Translations under genes and position numbers: made by a program
NCBI GenBank assembly: GCA_046349035.1
Contig: JAXMDC010000003.1
Location: 310,001-374,000, forward strand
DNA from: JAXMDC01 sp046349035
Lineage (GTDB): Bacteria > Pseudomonadota > Alphaproteobacteria > Rhizobiales > Kaistiaceae
DNA: 64,000 nt
Direction of reading: 5' to 3'
Part shown: piece by piece, positions 38,590 to 46,345 of the stretch
Position numbering within the stretch: position 1 is the first letter of the stretch
Layout: the number at the start of each line of letters is the position of its first letter
Notes under the pieces: model-generated
Databases searched by the model: none
What the model saw: only the letters and a program-made list of their open reading frames with translations
Told to the model about the DNA's origin: nothing

Positions 38590-39311
38590 TACTGCCCCAC
38601 CCCGGTTGCAACCTGCCCGCCCGTCGCGCGCGACAGATCGGACTGGTAGGCCTCGCCGTTCTCGTACTTCTTGACGACATTCGTCCGCCGATCCGGGCTC
38701 GCCGGTGTCGAGCCGCGCGGATAGGCGAGATCGAGCGGATTGGTGACCATCGCCGCCATGTTCGCCTGGGTGGCACAGCCGAACGCGGCATAGGATTTGT
38801 TCTCGGCAGACTGGCCGATCTGATCGCGCCAAAGGCCGCAGCCGGCAGTCGTGGCGCCGTTGCGGGCATAGACGATGCGGATCGGGGCGTTTGGCTCGCC
38901 GCGGGGCGCGGGATAGCTGCGATAGCTGATGGCGCGGGCGGGAACCCCGGCGCCGACCAGCGCGTTGCCGACATCGCGGCTGAGGCGCGAGGCCGCTGCC
39001 TGATTGCCGGAACCGCTCGGCACGGCGACAGCGATGACGCCGCTGCCGCTCTCGACAAAGCGCTGCCCGAACGCGGCGACGTTACCGGCCTCGCCCTGGC
39101 TCAGCCGCACCGTGCTCGGGCCGACCGGGAGATCGAAGGTAACCAACTGCTCCGTCAGCGAGATCGGGTGGGTGATCCGCACGTCGTCGGGGATCGAGCC
39201 GACGATTTCCGGATCGTGCATGTAGCAGCCGCCGAGCAGCAAAGTCAGCGCCGTAGCCGGCAGGGCGAGGACAGCCTTGATCGGGCCGCCGAACCGATTG
39301 ATCGTATTCAT
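38589..39311 (-). CDS. cpaD: Tad pilus lipoprotein CpaD
   Basis: An outer-membrane-associated lipoprotein of the Tad machine, thought to help the CpaC secretin. The 240-aa product from ATG 39311 has a signal peptide ending in the lipobox LLLGGC (Cys about residue 24). The CpaD body includes THPISLTEQLVTFDLPVG, SYRSYPAPRG and CGLWRDQIGQSAENKSYAAF, ending at the cpaE start with a 1-nt overlap. Length is normal. Confidence 0.92.
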   Translation of the reverse strand: MNTINRFGGPIKAVLALPATALTLLLGGCYMHDPEIVGSIPDDVRITHPISLTEQLVTFDLPVGPSTVRLSQGEAGNVAAFGQRFVESGSGVIAVAVPSGSGNQAAASRLSRDVGNALVGAGVPARAISYRSYPAPRGEPNAPIRIVYARNGATTAGCGLWRDQIGQSAENKSYAAFGCATQANMAAMVTNPLDLAYPRGSTPASPDRRTNVVKKYENGEAYQSDLSRATGGQVATGVGQ

Positions 39312-39333
39312 CGCAAACGCTCCGTTCGGTCGG

Positions 39334-40911
39334 TCACTCGTAGGTGAAGCCGAAAGTCCCCTGGTAGCCGCCCTTGGGCGGGGCCTGTCCCTTGACGCCG
39401 TACATGCGGTTGATGCGGCCAAGGAAGATTCCCGCGGCATCGCCGGCGGTGGAGAAACCGTCGTCCGGCCGCGACAGCGCCGCGGTCGCGACCGGGCTGA
39501 CGAGATAAGGAGTGACGATCACCACCAGCTCGGTTTCGTTGCGCTGGAAGTCGCGACTGCGGAACAGCGTGCCCAGCACCGGCAGATCCTTCAGCCCGGG
39601 GAGACCGGTGATCGCCTGGCGAATGCCGTCCTGGAGGAGGCCGCCCATGACCAGCGAGCCGCCCGACGGCAGTTCCATGGTGGTCTCGGTGCGCCGCACC
39701 TTGAGACCGGGAATGGTCAGGCCGCCGCCGCCGCCGAGCTGGAAGGCGCCGTCCTGCGAGAGCTCGGAGACTTCGGTCTTGACATGGAGGCTGATCCGGC
39801 CGGCCGAGAGTACGACGGGCGAGAACGACAATCCGACGCCATAGGGCTTGAACTGAATGGCGACATTGCCTTCCTTGTCGATACCGGTCGGGACCGGGAA
39901 CTCGCCGCCAGCGAGGAAGTTGGCGGATTCGCCCGAGATCGCCGTCAGCGTCGGCTCGGCGAGCGTGCGTACCATGCCGGTCTGCTCCAGCGCCTGGAGT
40001 CGCGAAGTCAGTCCGTTGCCGCCGAGCGTTCCTGCGTTGGCCGCGCCGCCGGTGCCGGAAATGGCGCCGGGCGAAATCGCCTTACCGGCGACGGCAAAGG
40101 GGTTGTCGGTGACGATCGACGTGACCAGGCCGCCGATCGACGTGCGGCCGTTCAAGTTGAGGCCGAACTGTTTGGCAGTGTTGCGCTGAATTTCGGCGAC
40201 GGTGACCTTGAGGTGAACCTGTTCCTCGCCCTCGATGGCGAGCATGTTCACGACCTGGTTGGCGCTCGCGGATGCGACCGCGCCACCGCTCTGCCCGGAT
40301 GTGGCTGCCGCTCCGGTAGCGGTTGTCTGGGTCGTGGAACTCACGGTGCCGCCCTGAGTGAGACCCTGGATGGCGGCGGAGCTGACGGCACCGGCATTGG
40401 TGCCGCCGTTCACGAAGGTCTCGGCAATCTTGACGGCGCTGCGCGCGTCGGCCGCGCTCTTGACGGTTCCGGAGAGGACCACGCCCTTCTGAACCGGGCT
40501 AACCTCAATACGCGAGCCGGGAATCAAGCGGGCCAGCAACGCCTGCAGATTGCCCGAGGGCTGGCCGGCGACCTCGAGATCCAGTGCGAGTATAGTGCCG
40601 CCGGCAGCGTCGAAGACAAAGACGTTGGCTTCGCCGATCTTCAATCCCGTCAAATAGATGCGGCGGGAGGTTCGCACGACCGCATCGGCGATTTCCGGGT
40701 TGGAGACCAGGACGTCGCGGGCATCGCGCGGCAGGTCGAGGACGACCGAGCGGTTGAGCCCGATGCTGCACCTGAGGGCCGAACGTCCCGCGGCGACCTG
40801 GACATTGTTGGCACAGGACGCCGAAGACTGTGCCAGCGCCTGCGGTCCCCCAACCAACAGCGCGGCGGCGAAAGTCGCCAGTCCCAGCGTGCGCGCGAAG
40901 AATACGGCCAT
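39334..40911 (-). CDS. cpaC: Tad pilus secretin CpaC/RcpA
   Basis: The outer-membrane secretin pore for the Flp pilus. The 525-aa product from ATG 40911 (AAGGAG ribosome site) has a signal peptide ending GGPQALAQ, an N-terminal pilus-secretin domain (about 50-115, with DARDVLVSNPEIADAVV) and a BON-like part. The secretin domain carries MVRTLAEPTLTAISGESANF and GVGLSFSPVVLSAGRISLHV near 330-410. The C-terminus includes LPVLGTLFRSRDFQRNETEL. A low-complexity Thr/Ala/Gly linker lies near residues 200-235. Confidence 0.95.
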   Translation of the reverse strand: MAVFFARTLGLATFAAALLVGGPQALAQSSASCANNVQVAAGRSALRCSIGLNRSVVLDLPRDARDVLVSNPEIADAVVRTSRRIYLTGLKIGEANVFVFDAAGGTILALDLEVAGQPSGNLQALLARLIPGSRIEVSPVQKGVVLSGTVKSAADARSAVKIAETFVNGGTNAGAVSSAAIQGLTQGGTVSSTTQTTATGAAATSGQSGGAVASASANQVVNMLAIEGEEQVHLKVTVAEIQRNTAKQFGLNLNGRTSIGGLVTSIVTDNPFAVAGKAISPGAISGTGGAANAGTLGGNGLTSRLQALEQTGMVRTLAEPTLTAISGESANFLAGGEFPVPTGIDKEGNVAIQFKPYGVGLSFSPVVLSAGRISLHVKTEVSELSQDGAFQLGGGGGLTIPGLKVRRTETTMELPSGGSLVMGGLLQDGIRQAITGLPGLKDLPVLGTLFRSRDFQRNETELVVIVTPYLVSPVATAALSRPDDGFSTAGDAAGIFLGRINRMYGVKGQAPPKGGYQGTFGFTYE

Positions 40912-40952
40912 CTCACTGCTCCTTGGCCTCGATGTGAGGCGGGATGAATTGG

Positions 40953-41768
40953 TCAATTGGCGCCGACCTGACGGCTGACGCCGTTCTTGACGACGGTCAC
41001 GCCGCCGCCTTTCTGCGGCCCGCCGATGAGGTGCATGGCGTCCGGGCTCCGCTTACCGGCCTCGGCGTCGGCGAGACTGCGCAGGGCGAGTGTCAGCTGC
41101 TCGTTGATCTGCTGCCCGACGGTGATGATCTCCGCCTGCTCGGGCGTGAGCTCCACAGTCGCGGTCTGACCGACGACGACCTTGTCCCCGTTCTTGTCTT
41201 CGATCTGCTGGTCGATGGCGAGGACCCGCACGTCGGAGAGGATCGTCTCGGTCTGGAAGCGGTCGCCGCCCCCGTTCTTGTCGGAGATCTTGCGGGTCAT
41301 GATGACGTCGACATGATCGTTGGGGAGGATGAAGCCGCCGGCGCTGGTGTTAGCGCTGATCTTGATGGCGACCGCACGCTTGCCGGCCGGCAGGATCGCC
41401 GACAGGAAGCCGCGGTCGGCATGGACGAGCTTGGTTTCGGTAATCGGCTCGCCGACAAAGAAGGTGCTGCGAGCGATAGTGCCGACAAGCTCGGTGGCGG
41501 CGTTAGGGCGGTCGGCCTTGGTGATGTAGACCGACGAGACCCCATCCTTCGGCCAGGCCTTCCATGCGAAGGAGGCGGCTTCGGTCGGCCGGCCGAGGCC
41601 GAGATCCTTGGCGGCGACCAGCACGTCGACCGTGGCCATCGTTGGCGCCTCGACGGCGCGGGCGGGCTCGGCCGTCGGCGGCGGCGTGGTGAGATTCAAC
41701 GCCAGAACGGCGGCAACGACGCCAGCTCCCAGAGCGACGCCGAGAACAGCTACACGCGCGACTTTCAT
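40953..41768 (-). CDS. cpaB: Tad pilus assembly protein CpaB/RcpC
   Basis: A periplasmic SAF-domain protein anchored by an N-terminal helix (residues about 6-28), associated with the CpaC secretin. The 271-aa product contains the SAF domain starting ATVDVLVAAKDLGLGRPTE and a second domain with GKRAVAIKISANTSAGGFIL and NDHVDVIMTRK, typical of the RcpC family. It lies 41 nt before cpaC and 170 nt after cpaA; the gap upstream is AT-rich and may hold a promoter. Confidence 0.93.
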   Translation of the reverse strand: MKVARVAVLGVALGAGVVAAVLALNLTTPPPTAEPARAVEAPTMATVDVLVAAKDLGLGRPTEAASFAWKAWPKDGVSSVYITKADRPNAATELVGTIARSTFFVGEPITETKLVHADRGFLSAILPAGKRAVAIKISANTSAGGFILPNDHVDVIMTRKISDKNGGGDRFQTETILSDVRVLAIDQQIEDKNGDKVVVGQTATVELTPEQAEIITVGQQINEQLTLALRSLADAEAGKRSPDAMHLIGGPQKGGGVTVVKNGVSRQVGAN

Positions 41769-41938
41769 GTCAGGTGTCCTCTTGAGTGCCTGTTCCTGAC
41801 AGGTTGACCTAGCCTGCAGTTTCGCGCGTCAATCGTGTACTTATGGTTAACCCTGCGTGAGAAATCCTAATTAACAGAAAGCTAATAGTTGCAGCCTCAC
41901 AGGTGGCGCTAATTCGCCCGCCTAACCACTAGTGGCGA

Positions 41939-42448
41939 CTAGAGAAGTTCGGCCCAGACAGTACCGGGATAGATCGCCAGGGCGGCGGCGGCGAGAGCGA
42001 TGCCATACGGCACGCCGGTCTTCTGGTCGTGCAGACGGGCGACCCATGGCAGGCGAGTCACCGCCACCGGCAGGGGGACGCTGCGGATCGCCAGCAGCAA
42101 GAGCGTTAGGGCGCCGCCGAAGATCGAGAACAAGCCAACAAATTCGGCCAGATGCTCAATGCCGAGCCACAAGGCGGCGACGGTGGCGAGCTTGGCGTCC
42201 CCTCCCCCGACCCAGCCGAAGGCAAAGCAGGCAAAGGCAGCGGCGAACACCGTCGCAGCGGCGCCGATATGCCAGCCGAAGGTCGGCAGCGACAGCCCGA
42301 CGAAGGGCGCGAGCACGACGAACAGCACGAGCAGCCCCAGCGAGACGCGGTTGGGAATGGTCATAGTGAAGAGGTCCGACGCGCCGGCAAAGGCCATAGC
42401 CGCCGGGAACAGCGCGAACACTACGTAATGGAAGGCGGTCAAGACCAT
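41939..42448 (-). CDS. cpaA: Prepilin peptidase CpaA/TadV
   Basis: An inner-membrane aspartyl protease that removes the leader from Flp prepilins. The 169-aa product has five or six hydrophobic helices and the two catalytic aspartates, in AGASDLFTMTIPNR and GWVGGGDAKLATV. I chose ATG 42448 with ACGAGG just upstream; a GTG at 42469 is the alternative. It lacks the N-methylation domain of PilD, as usual for TadV. It follows the third pilin gene by 89 nt. Confidence 0.92.
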   Translation of the reverse strand: MVLTAFHYVVFALFPAAMAFAGASDLFTMTIPNRVSLGLLVLFVVLAPFVGLSLPTFGWHIGAAATVFAAAFACFAFGWVGGGDAKLATVAALWLGIEHLAEFVGLFSIFGGALTLLLLAIRSVPLPVAVTRLPWVARLHDQKTGVPYGIALAAAALAIYPGTVWAELL

Positions 42449-42537
42449 GCGCCTCGTCTCCGGGCGCACCCAAGCGGGCGCATCTTACGGCCCGGCAGTC
42501 GCCCCGTTGTCACGCGGAGAGACTAGAGGGGGCCGGT

Positions 42538-42708
42538 TTATTTGCCCTTAAAGTTGGTCGACATGTCGCTGAAGGTATTGCCGAGCTTGCTGCCCAAAGA
42601 TCCCGTGCCGATGACGATGGCAAGGGCGACGCCGCAGGCGATCAGGCTGTATTCGATCGAGGTCACGGCAGAGCCGTCCTTGAGGACAGCGGCGAGCAGT
42701 CTTTTCAT
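42538..42708 (-). CDS. Flp-type pilin, divergent third copy
   Basis: A 56-aa Flp-type prepilin, the third and most divergent pilin in the cluster. It has a basic start (MKRLLAAVLKDGSA), the conserved VTSIEYSLIA core and a hydrophobic helix. The Glu at +5 and Tyr at +6 are kept, but the residue before the predicted cleavage point is Ala rather than the usual Gly, and a Cys sits in the helix. A longer upstream frame is open to 42864 but overlaps the neighbouring pilin. It may be a minor pilin or be processed differently. Confidence 0.85.
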   Translation of the reverse strand: MKRLLAAVLKDGSAVTSIEYSLIACGVALAIVIGTGSLGSKLGNTFSDMSTNFKGK

Positions 42709-42737
42709 CGGTCGGCTATCGCCAAAGCAGGGAACGA

Positions 42738-42763
42738 GCGGCCCCGGCCGAAGCCGGAGCCGC
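42738..42763 (-). other. Hairpin after second pilin gene
   Basis: GCGGC-C-CCGGC (42738-42748) pairs with GCCGG-A-GCCGC (42753-42763), with one internal mismatch and a CGAA tetraloop. It begins 10 nt after the stop of the pilin at 42773-42943. No T-run follows on the minus strand, so it may stabilise pilin mRNA or reduce readthrough. Confidence 0.62.
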
Positions 42764-42772
42764 ACTGGGCCC

Positions 42773-42943
42773 TTACGGGGCCTTGATCGTCGTCGACAGA
42801 CCGTTGAACACGGTGTTGAGCTTGCTGCCCAGAGCGCCGGCACCGACGATGATGGCGACACCAACGAGCGAGGCGATGAGACCGTACTCGATCGCAGTAA
42901 CGCCAGACTCGTCCTTCACAAAACGCGCAACAAGATTCTTCAT
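42773..42943 (-). CDS. flp: Flp-type pilin, second copy
   Basis: A 56-aa Flp prepilin, too short for most gene lists. The sequence starts MKNLVARFVKDESG, then VTAIEYGLIA with cleavage after Gly and Glu at +5, then a hydrophobic stretch ending in NTVFNGLSTTIKAP. Fifty-one of 56 residues are identical to the pilin at 43031-43201 (differences at positions 3, 6, 9, 10 and 27). The ribosome site GAGGAAAG lies before ATG 42943. Polymerised by the Tad machine into a surface fibre for adhesion. Confidence 0.93.
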   Translation of the reverse strand: MKNLVARFVKDESGVTAIEYGLIASLVGVAIIVGAGALGSKLNTVFNGLSTTIKAP

Positions 42944-42995
42944 AGTACTTTCCTCTCTCTCTGGTTTTCAGTTCGTGGGCCTTCGTGCAATTGTG

Positions 42996-43021
42996 GCTGC
43001 CCCAGCTACGCGCGGGGCAGC
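42996..43021 (-). other. Hairpin after first pilin gene
   Basis: GCTGCCCC (42996-43003) and GGGGCAGC (43014-43021) are perfectly complementary over 8 bp around a 10-nt loop, 10 nt after the stop of the first pilin gene. It differs in sequence from the hairpin after the second copy. No T-run follows, so stability or partial termination is likelier than full termination. Confidence 0.62.
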
Positions 43022-43030
43022 GGCAATCGC

Positions 43031-43201
43031 TTACGGGGCCTTGATGGTCGTCGACAGACCGTTGAACACGGTGTTGAGCTTGCTGCCCAGGGCGCCGGCA
43101 CCGACGATGATGGCGACACCGATCAACGAGGCGATCAGGCCGTATTCGATAGCCGTGACGCCCGACTCGTCGTGCAGGAACCGGGTTACGAGCTTCTTCA
43201 T
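43031..43201 (-). CDS. flp: Flp-type pilin, first copy
   Basis: A 56-aa Flp prepilin, promoter-proximal in the minus-strand tad operon. It starts MKKLVTRFLHDESG, with cleavage expected between Gly and VTAIEY. The mature part is almost wholly hydrophobic and ends NTVFNGLSTTIKAP. I chose ATG 43201 with AGGAG about 9 nt upstream; an in-frame ATG at 43222 is less likely because it lacks a ribosome site. Probably the major pilin. Confidence 0.94.
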   Translation of the reverse strand: MKKLVTRFLHDESGVTAIEYGLIASLIGVAIIVGAGALGSKLNTVFNGLSTTIKAP

Positions 43202-43622
43202 GTTTCCAACTCCTGAGGTCATTGTTTCGTTTCTGGCTCGGCGGGTCCGCTCTTAGTCTCTTATTCAGCCGTAACCGATGGCGACCCTAGCCGGCATTTG
43301 CTGAGGGTTGGTTAAGCCGAAGGCTACTTATCCGGGCGATGAAGTTGAATTCGTTAACTATGACCTGGTTAGCGACCGAACAGAGCTTTTCAGCCGCCTC
43401 TAGGACGATCAGGGTGAATATCCGGGCCGCCCTGAAGTAACACCAGCGGTATTCGCCGATCCCCTAAATCGCTTGTTCACGCAACTTCAGAAACGGGCTT
43501 TCTCCCCTGCGAAAAACTTCGCCCGAGGCGCGACACCGGCACGAGCCATGGCGCGCTTAAACGTTCATTCACCATCCTCAGGCAGGCTTGCCGTCATGCG
43601 GAAAACCGGTGGAGTACTCCCC
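43202..43622. other. Intergenic region, pilin promoter side
   Basis: 421 nt between the first pilin gene (minus) and the secretin-accessory-like gene (plus). It is more AT-rich than the coding sequence, particularly at 43320-43385, and should hold divergent promoters for the pilin operon and the plus-strand gene. The plus-strand frame is open back to 43473, but ATG 43623 is better supported. I found no clear -35/-10 or regulator box. Confidence 0.5.
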
Positions 43623-44087
43623 ATGGCCTTCGTGCTTCGTCCCCTTGCCTTGCTGCCGATCGCCTTGGCGATGGCGGCGCCGGAAGCCGCCGCGCAAGTG
43701 CGGGGTCGAGAGCCGATCCGCATCGTCATCGACCGGGCGATGGTCATGCCGATGGCGCGGCCGGCAGATACGGTCATCATCGGCAACCCGTTGATCGCCG
43801 ACGCCACGGTGCGCGACGCCAAGACGCTGATCGTGACCGCCAAGAGCTTCGGCACGACCAATCTCATCGTTCTCGACGCCACCGGCGCCCAGATCGGCAA
43901 CGAATTGCTGACGGTGGTTCCCGGCGAGGACGAGGTGGTGACGGTCTATCGCAAGGCCGATCGGCAGACGCTGAGCTGCACGCCGGTCTGTGCGCCGATG
44001 CTTACCCTCGGCGACGATAAGGCGGTCTTCGACACCTCCAAGAGCCAGGTCCTGGGCCGCAGCGAAGCGGCGGGGGCCGGCAACTAG
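43623..44087 (+). CDS. Pilus formation protein, secretin N-terminal-like domain
   Basis: A 154-aa exported protein with a signal peptide (MAFVLRPLALLPIALAMAAP, cleaved after AAAQ). Its domain resembles the N-terminal region of type II/Tad secretins: ADTVIIGNPLIADATVRDAKTLIVTAKSFGTTN, quoted here in part, with the I-x-N-P-x-I-A-D pattern shared with CpaC residues about 85-95. It contains a Cys pair (CTPVC) near the C-terminus. GGAG lies 8 nt before ATG 43623. Single gene, opposite to the pilins and ended by a bidirectional terminator. It may support the CpaC secretin. Confidence 0.82.
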   Translation: MAFVLRPLALLPIALAMAAPEAAAQVRGREPIRIVIDRAMVMPMARPADTVIIGNPLIADATVRDAKTLIVTAKSFGTTNLIVLDATGAQIGNELLTVVPGEDEVVTVYRKADRQTLSCTPVCAPMLTLGDDKAVFDTSKSQVLGRSEAAGAGN

Positions 44088-44132
44088 CCGCGACTGAACC
44101 GGCCGGCGCGCTCGATCGCCCGGGCCTGAAGC

Positions 44133-44162
44133 AAAAAAGCCGCCGGCATGGCCGGCGGCTTT
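44133..44162. terminator. Bidirectional intrinsic terminator
   Basis: A run of six A, then GCCGCCGGC (44139-44147), loop ATG, GCCGGCGGC (44151-44159) and TTT. The 9-bp stem is perfect and A/T runs flank both sides, so it can stop transcription from both convergent genes (43623-44087 plus, 44209-45519 minus). Confidence 0.88.
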
Positions 44163-44208
44163 GGCGTTTCCAGGGTCGGCCCCGGGGGATCCGGGCCGTC
44201 TTTTGCCC

Positions 44209-45519
44209 CTACTGGGCGAGGCGGAGCTGCGAGAGAGCGGTACCGATCGCCTCGAAGGTGGTGATCACCTGCGAGGAGTCGGTCAGCAGGAAGAAGTTCG
44301 ACTTCGTGGTGGCGCAGTCTTCCAGCATGTTCGACTTCGGGTCACCGCCGGTGTTCACCTGCACAGTGTAGATGGTGATCTTGGCGGCCTTGATCGCGGC
44401 GCAGGTTTGCGCCTGGCGCGCGTCGATGGTCGACTGGCTGGTCGTCCAGCGGTTTTCGGTGTTGAGACCGTCGGTCAGCAGGATGATCACGGTCTCGTAC
44501 TTGAAGCTCGTGTCCATCGCCGGAATGGTGTAGGGCGCCGAGGTCAGGGTCTGCCAGCCGAGTTGGAGGCCGATCGCCTGGTTGGTGTTGCCGTTCGGCG
44601 ACATGGTGTCGACCATGTTGGCCATCGCCGTCCAGTCGTGGTTCAGGCCCATGACCGAAGCCGCCGGGCAAGAGCCGTATTGCTCGGCAACGTAGAGCGT
44701 CGCCGGCGTCGCCGCGACCGGGGCGTCGTTGGTGATGTCGTAGTTCTGGTCGCGGTCGGTGACGCAGCCGTTCCACGTGTTGTGGTTGGCAGTCGTCCAG
44801 GTCTTGCCGTGCGACTGGCAGCTCGTCTTGGTCGTATAGCTCGACTTGCTGCAGTGGCCGTTCTCGTTGTCCCAAAGGTCCCAGCGGATCCAGCTCTTAT
44901 TGTAGTTGGAGGCGCCGACGTTGACGTCCTTCACGAAGGGCACGATCGAGACGTAGACGTCCTCAGGGTTGATGGCGACCGCCTTCAACTGGTTGAGCAG
45001 GTTCTTGGTGGCGGTCTTCAGCGCCGTGATCTTGCCCGACGAGGACATCGACCCGGTGTTGTCGAGCACCAGGGCGACGCGGAGGCGGCTCTGGCCCCAG
45101 GTCGCGGTCGAGGTGGTTTTGAGCGAGAGCTTGGGGAGGCCGGCAAGGCCGAGGAAATACGTGTCGATATCGGCGGTGCCGGTCACCTTCACCGTGGTCG
45201 GAAGGGTGCTGTAGGTCGCCGATACCGTGACGTTCTTGGCATCAGGCTCGTTGAAGTTGACGTTGAAGTACTTGACCGCGGCCGCGTTCAACTGCGCCGA
45301 GGTCGAGGTCGCGGCGATCTTGGAAATCGCCAGCGCCGACGCGTCGAGCGCGTCCTGCATGTTGGTTCGCACCCAGTAGGCGCGGCCGAAGTCGATGCCG
45401 CTGCCGGCCGCCAGCATGACCGGGATCGCCGCGATGCCGAAGATGGTTGCCACGTTGCCGCGTCGATCGCCGGCAAAGCGATGGAGGCTCCGCGCCAAGT
45501 TGAAGAGTTTCGCCGCCAT
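44209..45519 (-). CDS. tadG: TadG-like pilus protein with VWA domain
   Basis: A 436-aa membrane-anchored protein of the Tad apparatus. The N-terminal pseudopilin-like helix (about 18-45, GNVATIFGIAAIPVMLAAG) is followed by the TadG-N segment. A von Willebrand factor A domain then begins near residue 165, with the metal-site-like motif LVLDNTGSMSSSG and later VIILLTDGLNTE. Six or more Cys lie in the insert around CSKSSYTTKTSCQSHG. I chose ATG 45519 (GAGGGC upstream) over a longer frame to 45594. Divergent from the TadE-like gene, in the usual tadE/F/G neighbourhood. Confidence 0.88.
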   Translation of the reverse strand: MAAKLFNLARSLHRFAGDRRGNVATIFGIAAIPVMLAAGSGIDFGRAYWVRTNMQDALDASALAISKIAATSTSAQLNAAAVKYFNVNFNEPDAKNVTVSATYSTLPTTVKVTGTADIDTYFLGLAGLPKLSLKTTSTATWGQSRLRVALVLDNTGSMSSSGKITALKTATKNLLNQLKAVAINPEDVYVSIVPFVKDVNVGASNYNKSWIRWDLWDNENGHCSKSSYTTKTSCQSHGKTWTTANHNTWNGCVTDRDQNYDITNDAPVAATPATLYVAEQYGSCPAASVMGLNHDWTAMANMVDTMSPNGNTNQAIGLQLGWQTLTSAPYTIPAMDTSFKYETVIILLTDGLNTENRWTTSQSTIDARQAQTCAAIKAAKITIYTVQVNTGGDPKSNMLEDCATTKSNFFLLTDSSQVITTFEAIGTALSQLRLAQ

Positions 45520-45747
45520 TGGAATGCCCTCTACACCTGACTTGCGCAAAAATACCGTAGAAGTCTTGTGCCCGGCCTTTCCTACCGGCATCAAGATTAA
45601 TTTGTTAGAGTTGTTGGAAATACCATGACGATGGTGAATAGATATGAAAGTTGACAGTGAGAATCTTAGAGATCCTCGTCACCTTCGATTAAGAGCTGGC
45701 CGCTAAGGTTTTAGTGGTGTTGGGAACGAATCCAGGGAGGGCGAAGC
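45520..45747. promoter_or_regulatory. AT-rich divergent promoter region, tadG / tadE-like
   Basis: 228 nt between divergent pilus genes, clearly AT-rich (particularly 45585-45665). A perfect TTGACA occurs at 45651-45656 on the plus strand, but no good -10 lies 16-18 nt after it. An inverted ACCAT-GACG-ATGGT is at 45622-45635. It probably holds both promoters; exact sites are not resolved. Confidence 0.5.
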
Positions 45748-46344
45748 GTGCTCAGCGAGGTGCAGAACGCTCCGGATCGCGAGATCGGCGTTAACCGGTC
45801 GCGCCGGCGCAGCATGCTGGCCAAGCTGCGGCAGATGCGGCGGGACCGCAACGCGATGGCGGCGGTGGAGTTCGCCCTCGTGGCGCCGATCCTGATGGCG
45901 CTCTACTTCGGCATCACCGAAATCGGCGACGCTGTGGTCGTCTATACCAAGGTCACCCACACCGCGAGCGCGATCAACGACCTGGTCTCGCAGGCGAAAA
46001 GCATCACCAACGCCGATATGGCGAGCATCTTCTCGGCGGCCTCTTCGATCATGGTGCCGAAGTCGACCTCCAATCTCACCATCGTCGTCACCGCAATCCA
46101 GACCGACGCCGCCAGCAAGGCGACCGTCGCTTGGGCCGACGGCCTTCACAAGACGCCACCGGCCAAGAACTCGTCCTACACGCTGCCGGCCAACCTCGTT
46201 GCGCCGAACGCGTTCTACGTCGACGCCAAGGTGGTTTACACCTACCAGCCGCTCATCGGTTTCTGGTTCCCGACGGCAGTGCCGCTCTCGCGCGAGAGCT
46301 ACCTGCTGCCGCGAAACACCTCAGCCATTACACGGATACCGTAG
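45748..46344 (+). CDS. tadE: TadE-like minor pseudopilin
   Basis: A 198-aa single-pass protein of the TadE family. A basic N-terminal region (RSRRRSMLAKLRQMRRDRN) is followed by the pseudopilin-like helix NAMAAVEFALVAPILMALYF, with the Glu that is conserved in prepilins, and then an extracytoplasmic domain. Start GTG 45748 is supported by GGGAGG 8 nt upstream. It is followed 1 nt later by a second pseudopilin, so the two are cotranscribed. Confidence 0.88.
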   Translation: MLSEVQNAPDREIGVNRSRRRSMLAKLRQMRRDRNAMAAVEFALVAPILMALYFGITEIGDAVVVYTKVTHTASAINDLVSQAKSITNADMASIFSAASSIMVPKSTSNLTIVVTAIQTDAASKATVAWADGLHKTPPAKNSSYTLPANLVAPNAFYVDAKVVYTYQPLIGFWFPTAVPLSRESYLLPRNTSAITRIP

Positions 46345-46345
46345 C

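Larger units (their letters stand above)
42773..43201 (-). repeat. Tandem duplication of Flp pilin genes
   Basis: Two 171-bp pilin genes, with starts 258 bp apart, are nearly identical in their last two thirds (from the GTCTGTCG region through the hydrophobic core). The gap between them is unrelated, with its own ribosome site and hairpin. The near identity at DNA level suggests a fairly recent duplication or ongoing gene conversion. Confidence 0.85.

Noticed and set aside
43320..43400. CtrA-like sites (TTAA-N7-TTAA) upstream of the pilin genes
   Set aside because: GTTAAC and TTGA segments occur, but the spacing does not match the CtrA pattern on either strand.
45651..45680. Sigma-70 promoter based on the perfect TTGACA at 45651
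   Set aside because: No acceptable -10 hexamer lies 15-19 nt after it, so it is only mentioned as part of an AT-rich region.
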